Assembly (NCBI GenBank): GCA_949825045.1
Contig: OX463812.1
Span: 5,874,661-5,938,660, forward strand
Direction of reading: 5' to 3'
Length of the DNA stretch: 64,000 nt
DNA from: Argyresthia goedartella
Lineage: Eukaryota; Arthropoda; Insecta; Lepidoptera; Argyresthiidae
The position numbers and the translations under genes are program-made. Below, in pieces: positions 37,232 to 49,858 of this stretch (its first letter is position 1; each line of letters opens with the position of its first letter). The notes below the pieces were generated by a model. That model saw only the letters and a program-made list of their open reading frames with translations, did not search any database and was not told where the DNA came from.

Positions 37232-37440
37232 GTACAGTCAGATATATAGTTATGAGCTAGCATGCTTATCAAATAGACACAACCAGAAAGTCTCAATGAT
37301 GTCAACAACCTTGTGACGCAGGGGATGTTATCATAATTTTGACACTATGGCTGTGTAGATTTCCCTGGTCGTTTAAGACGTGTAGATCTATTTGAATATC
37401 TTGCGTGCTCACGTATATCTGATGCTCTCTGTACCTGTAT
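37232..37440. repeat. Hairpin MITE, diverged copy
   Basis: It begins 'cagtcagatatatag' and ends 'cgtatatctgatgctctctg', with inner 'gtagatttccctggtcgtttaagacgtgtagatcta'. The better copy is at 51005-51237. Confidence 0.65.
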
Positions 37441-38234
37441 AAGGAAATATGCATTATACAGGTGTTTAATTTAGGTTTTGTACATGGGCTGAAGCCTTGA
37501 ACGGTCATGAATATTAGCTTCAGATTATTATACCTATTCTTAATCGAGTCACTAGCCAATCATTAATGGACAGAAATAATGACAATGTAGAGAATTCAGG
37601 TCAAAACATTTACCGGTAAGTAATTGGTGCTGGAATGAGGCTTTTCCCAGCAGTAGAATACTTAACCAACTATCCATCGACCTAACTTCTTAAGCATTAA
37701 ATATGTGGTTTTTGGCCGCTTGGACGTAAAAAAAACAATGGTTTTGGGCTCATACACAAAAAGTTTTATAAAATTATTTTTTGTCATTCCTATAAAAAAG
37801 CAAAAATGTTTGTACTGAAAATTGAGTTTCCTTCAATTTCTCCATACAAATCGCTGATTTCAGAGGTAAGCACCTGATAGTTACTTTGGACTCTACGATC
37901 GGAACTTTAAGACAACAGTGCGCAAAGTAGCATATATAGATAGATCCTAGTCGAATATATAAATACGAATGACAGCTGTCAAAGCCACATGTTGCTCATA
38001 GAATATGGATGATTGTATTCTAAATATTACGAATAGATTGTCAGTCTATTGCATGACGTCGAAAGTTCAACAGCCGAACGCTGCATGATTCGTATCAAAA
38101 GGTTACGAGTCTTGAAATCACAAGCCAGTGTGGGCTTTGGTGGTGATTGCACATGTATACTTACAAGCAAAGTATGAGTGCGCATGTTTTACGACTGAAT
38201 GCACAAATTGGTACTTAAGTAAAGTGTAACTTAA

Positions 38235-39080
38235 ATGTCGAACATCGCTGTCTTTTCTGTTTCTTTGGCTGGTAAATTAAGTTCTGCGGCTTACGCTGTT
38301 AGGAACATCAGACAAAACACGGATGTGGCTACATATAGGCTAATATATTTTAGTTACTTTCATAGTGTCATGTCCTATGGTACCTTGTTGTGGGGGAAAG
38401 CAGCGGATATTCAAACTATTTTTATTTTACAGAAAAGAGCTATTCGAGCAATTTATAATTTAAAACGCACAGACTCCTTAAGACAGCTTTTTAAAGAAAT
38501 AGATATTCTAACAGTAGCTAGTCAATTTATTTTCGAAAATATAATGTATGTACGCAAGAACCTTACAAAATATCCCAAACTTAGCGATAGCTGTAATGTT
38601 AACCTAAGAAATAATCACAGACTACTTGCGCCCCGGTTTAGACTCGCGAAGGTTAGCAATTCTTTCAAGGGTCAATGCATTCTCTACTACAACAAGATAC
38701 CTCTGGAGATCTTGAAATTGCCATTTGAGCAATTTTAAATCCATGTTAAAGCGACTTTGTCGAAAAAGGGATATTACAATGTTCAAGATTACTTAAATGA
38801 TCGGTCTGTATGGGGTTAATCTGGCTCAACACAGACCTTGCTGTTAATAATTTTGTAATTATTTATTCCTGCTTATTAATTATGATAATGACTAAATATT
38901 ATATTTTGTATTAGTTAAGCATTAGCATAAGCAATTTTTACAAAGAGATCTAAAAATCAATCTGAGGGAGTTTCTACGCCCTTCTTCTCCCACAGTGGTC
39001 CAATGTAGAGAAGTGGCAAAAAATGACGATTGCTAAGTATATGTAAATATCTACAATAAATAAAGACATTTGGAATTTGG
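38235..39080 (+). mobile_element. Jockey/CR1-like LINE, 3' portion
   Basis: An open frame of 167 codons: GKLSSAAYAVRNIRQNTD, YFHSVMSYGTLLWGKAADI, ILQKRAIRAIYNL, ILTVASQFIFENIMYVRKN. The 3' UTR runs to 'aataaataaagacatttgg' near 39072. It is 5' truncated. Its uninterrupted frame suggests a younger insertion than the related - strand copy at 6545-7000. Confidence 0.85.
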
Positions 39081-39329
39081 AATAACGGGAGGCTACAGCC
39101 TCGCCAACAACAATCAGTCAAACTTTGAGTTAGATTTATAATAGGCACTCAGTACTACCACTGTTACATATACCGTGCTAAGGGAAAACTTACGCGAAAA
39201 GTTTTAGCAGGGTTATTACAAAGGAAATTTGTTTTTCTTTTTTCATTATATTTCAAACCCTAGACCCCTTGAATTTCATCGGGTGAACAAATGGAATCAT
39301 TATAAAAACAAATAACCCGAATGCGTTTT

Positions 39330-39412
39330 CTTTCAATACCACATACAAACTTATGAATATACCTGGTTACGTACATGGAGTATGAAATTAGCCGCACCAA
39401 TATCGTAAACTA
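39330..39412 (+). repeat. Fragment of the AGGGTTCCGT-type repeat
   Basis: 'ctttcaataccacatacaaacttatgaat' and 'ggttacgtacatggagt' match the middle of the copies at 30541 and 48598. Confidence 0.6.
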
Positions 39413-39879
39413 CATCTGTGATCTAAAATCCAACTTTTTGAATTTATCCATAATTATACAGCGTCACTCTCACGGTCTCCACCAATTCAACGACACCTCA
39501 TTTGTTAAAATCTGTCATGCCGTTTGGTCTGTAGTGTTTTTTGTTTTCATTTATAATCAAACATCTCCGCCATTAAAAAAAACTGAATCGACAAAAAATA
39601 TAGAATTATTGAACATTCTCACAAAATTTCACGAGAATCGGTTGAGAAATGCGACCTGTAGAGGAGAACTGCCGGGCAGAAATACCAACATACGAAAGAA
39701 TTTTTGCCCAAGCTGAAAGAATTCGCATGCTCGGTCAAAAAAATAGCCAATATGTCTCTTAGATTAATTCAAGTGTGAACGTAGTATACACATCTCCTTC
39801 TCTTTGATTCGATATAAACACACAACCAACCCCTAGCCAATATATTTTTACTCCCACCTTAATAAAAAAAAAACATTTC

Positions 39880-39928
39880 GTAACGCTTAAGCGTTAAAGA
39901 GTAAGCTCCTAATAATAGGAGCTTACTC
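39880..39928. repeat. Two adjacent short palindromes
   Basis: A perfect 16-bp palindrome taacgcttaagcgtta is followed by a 30-base hairpin with 13-bp arms gagtaagctccta and its complement. The function is unknown. Confidence 0.7.
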
Positions 39929-40934
39929 CCTGTTATTATTATATATTTTTTTGTTGGAGGGGAAAAATATGGAATTATCCATACCCAGCAGTCAGACCTC
40001 CCTGCTATGTCCGGGTCCCTACACATTGAGCGGCTATCAGCTCGTGTAGTATACGGACTAAAAATAACCCCTATGTTGTGTTGTGTGATAGTTATCGATA
40101 ATAGATTTAACTGTGAGCCATGAAGTAAGATGTACCTTTACTCTCGACTGTGAATCAAACTGCGTCCTTAGCGACATGCACGACATTCGCTAAATTAGTT
40201 AAGCGTGCTAAATTGATTTAACTTTGATATATTTCATACATTTACATTCAAAATACTCTCCACGCTATGCTCCTCTTGCTGCTCATCGCCCTGCTGCTCG
40301 CGCTACGCGATGTTGCCCTCTCTGGCGGATTCTGCCCACACACTGTTCTACTCGCGCAATTAATCGCGGCGCCCGATGTGTTGATTGGCCGATATTGTAT
40401 AATATTTTATAAATAACTTTGTAAGTGAAAACTATTTTTTCTGGACTTTGCACAAACGCCATCGAGCCAGGTGCCATTGAGGGCTGAACATAGGCCAATG
40501 GCATTGAGAATTAGACAAAGAAAACAAATACCCGTCGCATCGCGTCGAAGCAGACTGACGCATGCTCCCGCGCAGAGCCCCGCGGGGTAGCCCGAGCTCC
40601 GAGACCGAGAAAATTAAAGAAAATATTACTAAACTCCTGTAATAATAACATTAAAAATAAAATAAAACAACCGAAAATTTTCCCTTTTTTTACCTATTTT
40701 TGCGTGTAAGTTTCATTTAGGAAACTGATTTCGTCTCCGAGCGCTTGTTCATTTAATTGTATAATAATGCATTGCGAAAAATATTTTTTAGTATTAAATA
40801 TAACAGATATCCGGTAATTTTAAAAGTCCATTCTTATCTCTAATAGACCTTTTATAACATATATTTATCCTACATTTTTATGTTGTCTAGTTTAGCCTAG
40901 AATTGAAGCTAAAGATGCATTTCTGCCCATATTT

Positions 40935-41050
40935 AATCCCTTAAGAGCGCTGGGCGACTTTGGCCGGAATTACTGAGCATTTAAACAGGTATTGAAAAGT
41001 GACTACTGCGCATTCAAGGCCACCGCTCATAACGTGTGGCGCGACGTAAA
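40935..41050. repeat. Partial copy of a palindromic repeat
   Basis: 'gagcgctgggcgactttgg' and 'caggtattgaaaagtgactactgcgcattcaaggcc' match the right part of the near-perfect palindrome region at 52318-52535. Confidence 0.6.
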
Positions 41051-41439
41051 CCTAGATATTGCTGGTCCTTTGACTCGAACCAAAAAACCGCTAAAACATG
41101 GAGAGGCGGGCATACCGAGGAAAATGACGCGCGGCGTGACGTGTAATGTGCCACACACGTTCCTGCCTCCTTCCCTCCTAACTTCCCTCCCATGCCACTC
41201 GAGTGTGTGGCGCTAACCGTGCTTAGTGAATGTGGTGGAAGTGAACCTTAGTATTTGCAACTTCCAATCAATGACATCACACATTTACCATGTGGGGTTA
41301 CATAGACATCATTGAATACTCTTTTTGGCGTGACAAGGGGCTAGCCTATCGTCGTCGCTCTACCACCACGAAATATAAGTGTAAAACTTGATCTTATATT
41401 TATATTGATCGAACTATTGACATTATAATAAACAATTTA

Positions 41440-41625
41440 TATTGCTTCTGGCCTCACACTAGGATACCCTGTGTCGTGGGAACCAAAGACAATGACGACG
41501 TGAATGAGCAAACATCCAAGACTTGGGATTGGGTTTTTTCTTTATCGCCAGCCGGGATTCGAACCTGGGGCCTCTCGCTTGGGAGGCAGGCCGTCGAACC
41601 GCGACGCCACGTAGATCGTCAATTC
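41440..41625 (-). mobile_element. SINE family 1 (inverted)
   Basis: Tail to head on the + strand: 'cacactaggataccctgtgtcg', 'aaacatccaagacttgg', 'gggattcgaacctggggc', 'gggaggcagg'. It has a box-B complement but a diverged head. Confidence 0.75.
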
Positions 41626-41627
41626 AG

Positions 41628-42410
41628 GGTGTTTGGAGAATGGAGTGACATTTTTTTGGGGCGTAGGGGAGATCATTCTGAACTACTTTCACGATGGAAC
41701 TGATTTGGTCAGTGCAACTTTATTTTTATCACGCTTTTATTAGCTCCACCTGTATGTTTGTTTGTTTGTATGTAACCGACTCCTTTGGACTCGATTTTGA
41801 CCCACTTTAAACGGACAGATTCAATTCAAACTTTGTACACTTATCAAGAATCAGCGACAATGTAATAATTTCATAAGTTTATCACATTATCCTGATTAGG
41901 TTCGCCAGGATTAATTAATTTCTCGTATTTGGGGGATTGACAAAACAGTCTACTTACTTTCCGGCTCGCGCACTCGAACTAAAAAATGAAAAATAAATAT
42001 AGTTTAAAAAAACTAAAAAACACGCTTTTAAAGCACTTCGAACTAAAAAGATAAAAATATTTTTTAATATAACCTTAAATAGGTACTATTATTATAGTGA
42101 AAAAAAAGCGTCGGGCGCTTTGTTTCATATCTTTCGTACATCGAGCGCCCGACGCTTTTTGTTTCACAAAATAATAGTATTTTTTATTCATTATTGTTTT
42201 AAAGTTATATTAAAAAAAAAAAACTTTTTAGTTCGAAGTGCTTTAAAAGCGTGTTTTTTACTTTTTTTAAACTATATTTACTTCTCTATTCACATCAGCC
42301 GATGATCGCTCGGCCCAAAATGTACGGAGAAGTGGAAAATAAAGTTGCTCTGATCAAATCGTTTTCATAGTGAAAGTTGTTCTGAATGATATCCCGTACC
42401 CCCCAAAAAT
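41628..42410. mobile_element. MITE related to the one in the 2.4 kb units, interrupted
   Basis: The left half (41628-41737) has 'gatcattctgaactactttc' and 'tttggtcagtgcaac'. The right half (42288-42410) has 'gctcggcccaaaatgta' and 'gttgctctgatcaaatcg'. They frame about 550 bp of inserted DNA that includes the hairpin at 41996-42278. Confidence 0.65.
41996..42278. repeat. Long hairpin MITE
   Basis: Arms of about 130 bp around a short loop near 42125. Outer arms are 'aaatatagtttaaaaaaac' and complement, then 'aaagcacttcgaactaaaaa' and complement. Inner arms are 'agcgtcgggcgct' and complement. Confidence 0.8.
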
Positions 42411-42545
42411 GTTTGTAGATCCTTACTATCCACTCTTAGTGTTAAAAATATTAACCGAGATGTTACTGGAGTATTTGAAAATTGAACGCTATTTTGAACT
42501 TTGCCACTTTATGTTAAGGTGGGTCAAATAATGATAGTATGTATA

Positions 42546-42990
42546 TGTCACCGTAAGATTGTCAAAACCGTTAGTTGATAAATTAACTTTTTTTTCCTCG
42601 TTAGTTGTTCAACTATCAGCAGATAGTAAACTGTAGCGTACTGCTTACTATATGACGCGTTAGTTGATAAACTAACGGTTAAAACAGTTAAATAGTAAAC
42701 TGGTTTAAACTTGAATTGCAAACGAAATACCAGGGCAAACACTGCGGTAGCTTAGGCGAGCGCAGCGAGGCCCCCGAATAGTCTTCGTGTTAGGGTGACA
42801 TGTAACAACAAACGAAACGTAAATTCGAAACCCTGTCGGTCTGGGTTAGTTAAACTGGTCGATAGTTGATCAACTAACGCGTCATATAGTAAGCAGTAAG
42901 CTACAGTTTACTATCTGCCGATAGTTGAAAAACTAACGAGGAAAAAAAAGTTAATTTATCAACTAACGGTTTTGACTTTCTTACGTGACA
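42546..42990. repeat. MITE with long terminal inverted repeats
   Basis: Each end holds about 130 bp of matching inverted sequence, including 'gtcaaaaccgttagttgat', 'ctcgttagttgttcaacta', 'agtaaactgtagc' and 'atatgacgcgttagttgat'. The centre has 'gcgagcgcagcgaggcccc'. A second, more decayed copy is at 57312-57715. Confidence 0.8.
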
Positions 42991-43354
42991 TATATAATTA
43001 GTAATTACCTCTCTTGCATGCACTCGTAGCAAAAGACATCTTTTATCTTTGCCTGTTTCGTAGAACGTATGCATCTCCGTACATATGTCATTTTCACATT
43101 TGCATAGCAATTAAGCCTTCCAACACTTCCAAGGTTGATACTTCAGGCATAATACATGTATACTTTGAGCGACGCAATTAGCTAGGATATCCTTTTACAT
43201 CGGTAATGAATGTGAGAAACGTTTTGTCTATTCCTTATGCTGATTCTATATGTAATTTACTGAATTGTCTACATCTAGGACGGATCGATAGGCCGATGTC
43301 TCCATGAGTGCTGCATGAAGAAAGTTTTTATTTTATATTCCACATGTAGATAAA

Positions 43355-44455
43355 CGAGTCGGACTGGCGCACGAAGGGTCCCGTACCACCGTATAATGGT
43401 AGGGGTGGTGTGGAGTGAATAGTTCGGATATTAAATAGCAAAATGTTGTTTATAAAGTAATAAGACGACTCGAATGGCCGAGTCGGCAGTGACGCTGCCT
43501 ACGAAACCTAGGGTCCCGGGTTCGAGTCCCGGAGAGGGCAAATATTTGTTTGATGAGAACGGATGTTTGTACCCTAGTCATGGTTGTTTATCTAAGTATA
43601 ATATTTATCTATATAAGTATGTGTATCATTGTCTAGTACCCAATATACAGGGAATCCTAGTTTGGTGCTAGATCAATGTGTGTAAATGGTGTCCAAGGTA
43701 TTAGGTATTATAATTGGTGTGGCTACTTTCATACTCCATGTACGAAACCAGATAGAGAAATCATATGCACACTTATAAATGCATATGTGCAATGCAATAC
43801 ATGTACGTAACCAGCTGCACTTATAAGTTTGTATGTGTTTTATTTTCATCATCAAATACAGCAAATAATATAGATAAGTTACAATATTAAATAATACAAG
43901 AAAAAAGCCAGTTACAGATATCCACAGAAGACACAGAAAAAAAGTAGATGAAAAACTTAGCAATAAGAATAAAGAAACTAACCCAAGAAAGGAAAGTGAC
44001 CTACTTAAACAATTAAAAGTGAGTAAAAATAAGAATAACATTACGTACATTAATTAATTAAATATATACAGGTTAAATTGAGGAGTATAACAGATAAATA
44101 AAAATTAAAGTTCTACATTCTGTATTTTTTCATAATTTTAGACAATAGTTTCGGTGATGGGGGGGGCTTCAAAACAAAAATTAAAAAATAAATAATTGAA
44201 CAGTTTATAAAGAGCTTTTTCAACGATACCCTACAAGACTTATTACGGTGCTTTATTTTTTCGTTTTGTCATTTTACCCTTTCCACTTTTTTGTAGGCAT
44301 TATTTATATAAGACTCGAATTACGTTGCGGTTATGAGGATACGTATTTTCGCAACAGATTTCAAGACTCCTTCTCTTATAGTTCCCGAGAAAAGTGCCTG
44401 TGACAAGGTGTATCGGGGTCCTTTCCACCTTTTGAGGTACGGAACCCTGAAACAA
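43355..44455 (-). repeat. AGGGTTCCGT-type repeat, interrupted
   Basis: The right end (on the - strand) is 'ggtacggaaccctg' at about 44436-44449. The left end 'gtcggactggcgcacgaag' is at 43360. A SINE (43465-43705) splits it between 'tttataaagtaat' and 'ggtgtggctactttcatac'. Confidence 0.7.
43465..43705 (+). mobile_element. SINE family 2
   Basis: The tRNA-like head has box A 'tggccgagtcgg' and box B 'ggttcgagtcc'. The body is 'gatgagaacggatgtttg' and 'cagggaatcctagtttgg', with the end 'gtgtccaaggtatt'. A near-identical copy is at 62630-62870. It is inserted inside an AGGGTTCCGT-type repeat. Confidence 0.85.
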
Positions 44456-44764
44456 GAGAATTTCCTAAACGCGCATTTCTTTCGCCTCTGTTTTATCGAA
44501 CACACGATTCAAGATGAGGTTTTTGTTGATTCAGTGAAAACAAATCAATTCGGTCGACTTTTTCTTTCCTGATTGGCACGCACGGCGGCGCCGTGTATTT
44601 CATCGCGGTCGGGGCATAAAAAAGCAGTGGAGCGCGGCTGGTGGTCGACTGCCTTTTGTCGCGTACACTGGTGTGTGTGACGGCCACTCTGCTGGCTGCC
44701 CCGCTGGGATGGTGGCATAGCCATAATAATTATGGTTGACTTTTTGCCACGGGCACGCCTTTTC

Positions 44765-45300
44765 GACCGACTTCTAAAAGGCGGATTTTCTCAAATTGTC
44801 TGGTTTTTGTATGTTTGTTCCGTCAATTATGAACCGATTTTGATGATTCTTGTTTTGATTGGTAGTCATACTTTAGAGACAATATAAATTTTGTCTAAAT
44901 TGATTTGGTGATTTTTGAAAAAATCGACAAAGATAAAAAATATAAACACAAATGTCGTTTTGGTTTGTGGTTCCGTGCAGCAAAAGTTTTGATGAGGACT
45001 TTCATGTAAATAGACTTCATTCGCATCCCGACCGAAGAGGAAGAAATAGGGCTTCAACTTGAAGTCGATTTTTTTAACAACTTACATTAAAAAACGTAGA
45101 AACGTGGAACTTATTGTATGAATGATAAACCAACTTATCCCAACTAATATTATAAATGTGAAAGTAGCGATGTTTGGATGTTTGTGTGTTTGTGCCTCAA
45201 TTACGCTAAAACGGCTGAACGGATTTGAATGAAATTTAGCAAACAGATAGCTTATGAGCTCGATTAACTTATAGGATACTTTTTATCATTAACTGTTTTC
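44765..45300. repeat. Two common interspersed repeat fragments
   Basis: 44765-45075 starts with 'cgaccgacttctaaaaggcgg' and ends 'aacttgaagtcgattttttt', an inverted-end layout. 45135-45300 holds 'ctaatattataaatgtgaaag' and 'aaaacggctgaacggattt'. Both are repeat types I recognise from lepidopteran DNA without a firm class. Confidence 0.45.
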
Positions 45301-45579
45301 AGATAGTTCCCTTAACCTTTAACTGGTGACAAGGGGTCTTACAGGCCCAGCGGCGTCAGTAAAACAACATTTTGGCACCTTCTCCGGGTTTCCTTGGGCT
45401 CATCACCTGAGTAGCTTCGAGTTTACTTGCGTCCATGCCGTAGAAGGGGATAGCTGTGTCGGACAGGCTCAAATCGGTAAGTTACATTGGCGTAAAGTTC
45501 GGCAGGGGTCTCTCAGACCCCATGTCACCACTTACGTATTTTTTTACGTAATTTTGTTGTATTGTTTTTTCACATGTTT

Positions 45580-45728
45580 AACCGAGAACAATCAAAACTC
45601 CAGGAAAGCAGGAGCCAGTTGTCTTCCTCGATAAAAGCGCCAATCAAATTACCAGTTTGAATCGTGTCCGAAACGTGTGTGCTTGCAGTGTGCAAAAAAA
45701 TTATGCCCAGACTGCATATAAAAATTGG
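45580..45728 (+). pseudogene. C-terminal Cys-rich remnant of a piggyBac-like transposase
   Basis: It reads GASCLPR, stop, KRQSNYQFESCPKRVCLQCA and KKLCPDC. The C..C spacing followed by VCLxCxKxLCPDC matches the C-terminal cysteine-rich domain of piggyBac transposases. The catalytic DDD core is absent. Confidence 0.6.
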
Positions 45729-46186
45729 CAAAGTTCGACCATTGTCAATTTCGTGAAAATACATTTTTGATTTTAGTTGTTTTTTTTCTTAATTCATTAT
45801 TACTTCAATATTATAGAAAAAAGTGTTTTTTTGTCAAAATATGTTGATAAATTTTTTGCTTATGTAATTTGTGATCTCATATCTAGTTTTTTGATTGTTA
45901 AGACGACATACATTAAAATTGCAAGATCATTTTTTCATTTTCATTTTTTAACTAATGGCAATCTGTCCTGCTGTTGCCAGACAATTTCTGCCAGTATCAT
46001 GTAGTGGAGGCACATGTGAAGAGACGCGGGGCAAATCTTAAATTGGCTGAATACATTTTAGTAGGTGTCTATCCGAAATAAAGTTTTACATTATCGTTTA
46101 GTTTCATGCAATATATACATAACACACACAAGATCAACTAAGGGACAACACAATAACATAAAGGGAAGGAAGGGGATACATATCTA

Positions 46187-47050
46187 TTATAATTTTATTT
46201 TGTTAATATGGATAAATTTAGCCAATAAAAACACTATCTTTGGGTTGGGGAATAGAGAAAGAAGGTGGCGAATATTAGTAGGGATAGGGAGACCGATTGA
46301 GGGTATTAGGGAGTACAAGGAATCAAGGCCATAAATGGGGCAGTTAAAGAAAATATGGTCAACGGACCCATCCTCAAGACCGCACTCGCAAATGGAGGAA
46401 TCTCTGATTTTTATCTTCTTTAAAAACACTGGAGAACAGCAGTGACCTAAGCGTATTCTGCATAAAATTGTCACTAATATCTTTGGTAGTTTTTTAAAAT
46501 TGAAAAACCATGGTTTGCTTGGAATACTTGGCTGAATTGAAGCGTAAAAAGCTCCTTTATTTCGACTTGATTCATGCCACACATCTGACCAAGTCTTCTG
46601 AAGATCTTTACCAGGAATGGAATGCTGAGCAAGTCATAACAGTGGTTAGAGAAGTACTTTCGATTACTGTTATTATCTAAGGCCGCATGTTTAGCCAACT
46701 CATCAACGTGATCATTACCAATAATGCCAGAATGACTAGGGATCCAAACCAAAATTACAGCAAAATTTTTTTGGGAACATTTATAAAGGATATTTTTGAT
46801 TTCCATAATAATATTACTATGCACTTTTGATTTAAATTGGTTTTGTTGGAGGGCTTGTAAGCAACTTTTGGAGTCCGAAATTATTAAAGATTGTCTTATA
46901 TTATGGGATTCAATAAACGAGCAAGCTTCCAAGATCGCAAGGCATTCTCCTGTGTACACTGAGCTTTGAGGCGGGCTCTGAAGTTTAATTTCTATTTTAG
47001 AATTTTGAAAGTATACTGCGAAACCAGTCGGAACAGTCTCTTCCAGCCTG
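46187..47050 (-). mobile_element. LINE relic: RNase H and C-terminal zinc-binding region
   Basis: On the - strand it reads SSVYTGECLAILEACSFIES (E), SLIISDSKSCLQALQQN (D), VILVWIPSHSGIIGNDHVDE (H, D), then after a frame change near 46500 ICECGLEDGSVDHIFFNCP, the usual Cys/His motif. RNase H plus the zf-RVT-like tail indicates an I-group-like LINE, different from the one at 18512-24464. It is nested in the piggyBac-like element. Confidence 0.8.
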
Positions 47051-47817
47051 GAGGAATTGCAAGATCATAACAAAAAAATATATTCAGAGTATAGTTATTT
47101 GTTTTATTTTATCCATTTATATATGATAACACAGTTTTTACATACTCTGGCTAGCTACCACACTTAATTTCTATGATTTATACTAGATACCGCAGTGGGC
47201 CTCTCAGTCCCCTCGTCACCAGTTACGTTACACAAAAACCATGTCACCAGTCAAAGGTTAATAAACTCTTCATGATACAACTCTGTACCAAATTTCATGT
47301 GCCCAGGACTTCTTGATCGCTTTCAGCGACTAAAACCGAGAAGTGACGAGCGGTGACGTCGAAAGTAATCGTAGTTGTACCGGAATGTTTCGAGCACGGT
47401 GGTGCGGTGACCCCAGCATTGTCTCTAGCTTTATGAGGTAGAGAGAGAAAGGTCAGCTTAGATAGTTTACTCTTCTTTGAAAGGATTAATGAAAAGACAC
47501 TGGTTATTGTTTCTCTGAAGACCCGAAAGATTAGACGCTAGTCTAGCACTAAACCTCGAGTGAACTTTGACGTTTCTATTTCCTTTTGAATGTTAAGTTT
47601 TTTTAACTGAATTCCCAAAAGGAGGTTTACATTTCGTCGGGATCTTTGTTTTTTTTTTAATATGTGTTCATAGAGTTCTTCCAAGACTGATTTGGGAAAT
47701 TATTTATTTTTTTGTTTAGAACGGTTTACTTTCCGCTTGGTCCAATTTTCATCAGATCAGGGGAAATCGAGGGAACTCTTCAAATATTATAGGCAGACCT
47801 ATAGCGATTTTTGTAAT

Positions 47818-48278
47818 TTTATCTACACACATATCGTAAACCCTCTTTACTGCGTACAAAAACCGCACGTTACGATCAGCATAATGTTAAACTATTTGGT
47901 AAAAACTCATTTCTTATCTAAAAAATTACACATGACCATAATGTGTAATTTTCTACATATTATTACATTCAAATTTCGAACGTCGACGCCCGCCTGCGTG
48001 CCGCCCCTATTTTGTTTGTGAATTTGGTACTACTGAACAAGCTAAACAAGTGCAAAGGAATTATCAATGCCACCACACCGGTCGAACATGCGGTTCCTGA
48101 ACACATTAAAGAGAGCTTATGATATGTGTGTAGATAAACTAGTGTATGTAACTGTACATAATTAGGCATTAAAACTCTCGAGTGATATTATTATGAAACT
48201 CGCCTTCGGCTCGTTTCATGAACCCACTCTCGAGTGTTAATGCCCTCCACTATGTAGTAGTCACATAAACTACTATTA
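47818..48278 (+). repeat. TTTATCTACACAC repeat, copy 1 (full hairpin module)
   Basis: Terminal inverted repeats are 'tttatctacacac' with 'aaaccctcttt', facing 'aaagagagcttatgatatg' and 'tgtgtagataaa'. The homology continues beyond the right repeat through 'actgtacataattaggcat', a hairpin module bounded by ctcgag, and 'cacataaactactatt'. The unit is therefore larger than the inverted repeat. Confidence 0.8.
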
Positions 48279-48597
48279 TAGTGTAATAACTCGTGCTTAC
48301 TCTCGAGAAGCATCATTATGTGCAGTGGAACTGATGATGAAGACCACGGATGGCCACTGGAACTGCTCAATACAAGGTCCTACAGGCTGCGATATGGTAA
48401 ATTTATTAAGGTTATTCAGTAATGTATGCTCGTCATAATGCATAATGGTGAAATGGAAGTGATGGTGACGTACCAGGAGAGCTTCTCAACAATTTATCAA
48501 CGTCATCTGTCAGGACCTGATGTTGATATCATGTTATCAGGGAACTCTTTAATTTACGAAGACACGTATGGGTATATTTTTAAATTCAAGTCGGTTT

Positions 48598-49005
48598 TTA
48601 GGGTTCCGTACCCGAAGGGTGCCAAACGGGACCCTGTTACTAAGCCTCCGCTGTCCGTCCGTCCGACCGTCGGTTTTTCAACAGGCTGTATCTCAAGAAC
48701 CGTGATAGTTAGACAGATGAAATTTTCGCAGATGATGTATTTCTGTTGCCGCTATTTCAATAAATACTAAAATAAGAATAAAATAAATATTTAAGGGGGC
48801 TCCCATACAACAATTCTTTCAATAACACATACAAACTTATTAATGTACCTGGTTACGTACAAGGAGTGTGAAAGTAGACGCACCAATAACTTTGTAAACA
48901 GCATTTTGCTATGTAAAATCCAAACTATTCACTCCACACCATCCCTACCATTGTACGGTGGTACAGAACCGTTTGTGCGCGAGTTAGACTCGCACTTGAC
49001 CGTTT
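48598..49005 (+). repeat. AGGGTTCCGT-type interspersed repeat
   Basis: About 408 bp from 'agggttccgtacccgaaggg' to 'tagactcgcacttgaccg'. It is close to the copy at 30541 in length and order. Confidence 0.8.
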
Positions 49006-49433
49006 TTTGTAAAGTTCAAATTATTTACGTTCTATATTTCGGCCCTAAGTTTCGGTCGTCGGAGTAAGGGCGCCTACTTACGAAATTAGGTTTTTAACTT
49101 TCAATACTTTTAGTCTTTTTAATTTTACATTTTTGTTTTCTTCACATCTTTTCTTTAACCTACAAGGTAGCCACAACAAAGTTGCACTAATTGCATGCAC
49201 TAAACCACCAAATTAATATTAAAAGCCTTTTTCACGTGAATGGGTTATGAATAAATTACGGTTTAATTACAAGATGGCTCTTGCTTGGACTGGATCTGGG
49301 ACCTTAATTTGTTTAAAATGATGAACCTACTGACGGTGTTATGTGCAAGGGTGTAACTAAGGCCCACGACTACGAAGGCGTATTAGTGCGCCTAAGATTA
49401 CTTAGTATACAAAATACTAAGTATGTAAGTCCT

Positions 49434-49858
49434 TTTATCTACACACGTATCATAAACCCTCTTTGCTGCGTCCAAAAACTACACGTTACGACCAGCATAA
49501 TGATGAACAGAAGTTTACCAAGAATGGTAAAAACTTATTTTTTATCTTAATATCGATACATTATGACCATAATGTACCAAAATTTGTCAAATTATGACAT
49601 TCAAATTTCGAACGTCGACGCCCGCCTGCTTGCCGCCCCTAGTTTGCCTGTGAAGTTGGTACTATTGAATAAGCTAAACAACTGCAGAGCAATGATCAAC
49701 GCCACAATGCCGGTCGAACATGCGGTTCCTGAACACATCAAAGAGAGCTTTTGATACGTGTGTAGATAAACTAGTGTTTATAACTGTACATAATTAGGCA
49801 TTAAAACTCTCGAGTATTAATGCCCTCCATTATGTAGCAGTCGCATAAACTACTATTA
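49434..49858 (+). repeat. TTTATCTACACAC repeat, copy 2 (inner hairpin missing)
   Basis: Same layout as copy 1, but between the ctcgag sites only 'ctcgagtattaatgccc' remains. The inner segment with 'gaaactcgccttcggctcg' is absent. Confidence 0.8.

Larger units (their letters stand above)
45312..47261 (+). mobile_element. piggyBac-like element with TTAA ends, degraded
   Basis: TTAA lies at 45312-45315 and 47258-47261, directly outside inverted ends: left CCTTTAACTGGTGACAAGGG, right (complement) CCTTTGACTGGTGACATGG. Inner copies of the end motif (aactggtgacgaggggac on the complement near 47220, and agaccccatgtcaccactta near 45515) add to the match. A transposase-like Cys cluster survives at 45600-45725. 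A LINE relic (46187-47050) is nested inside. TTAA targeting is the piggyBac hallmark. Confidence 0.75.
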
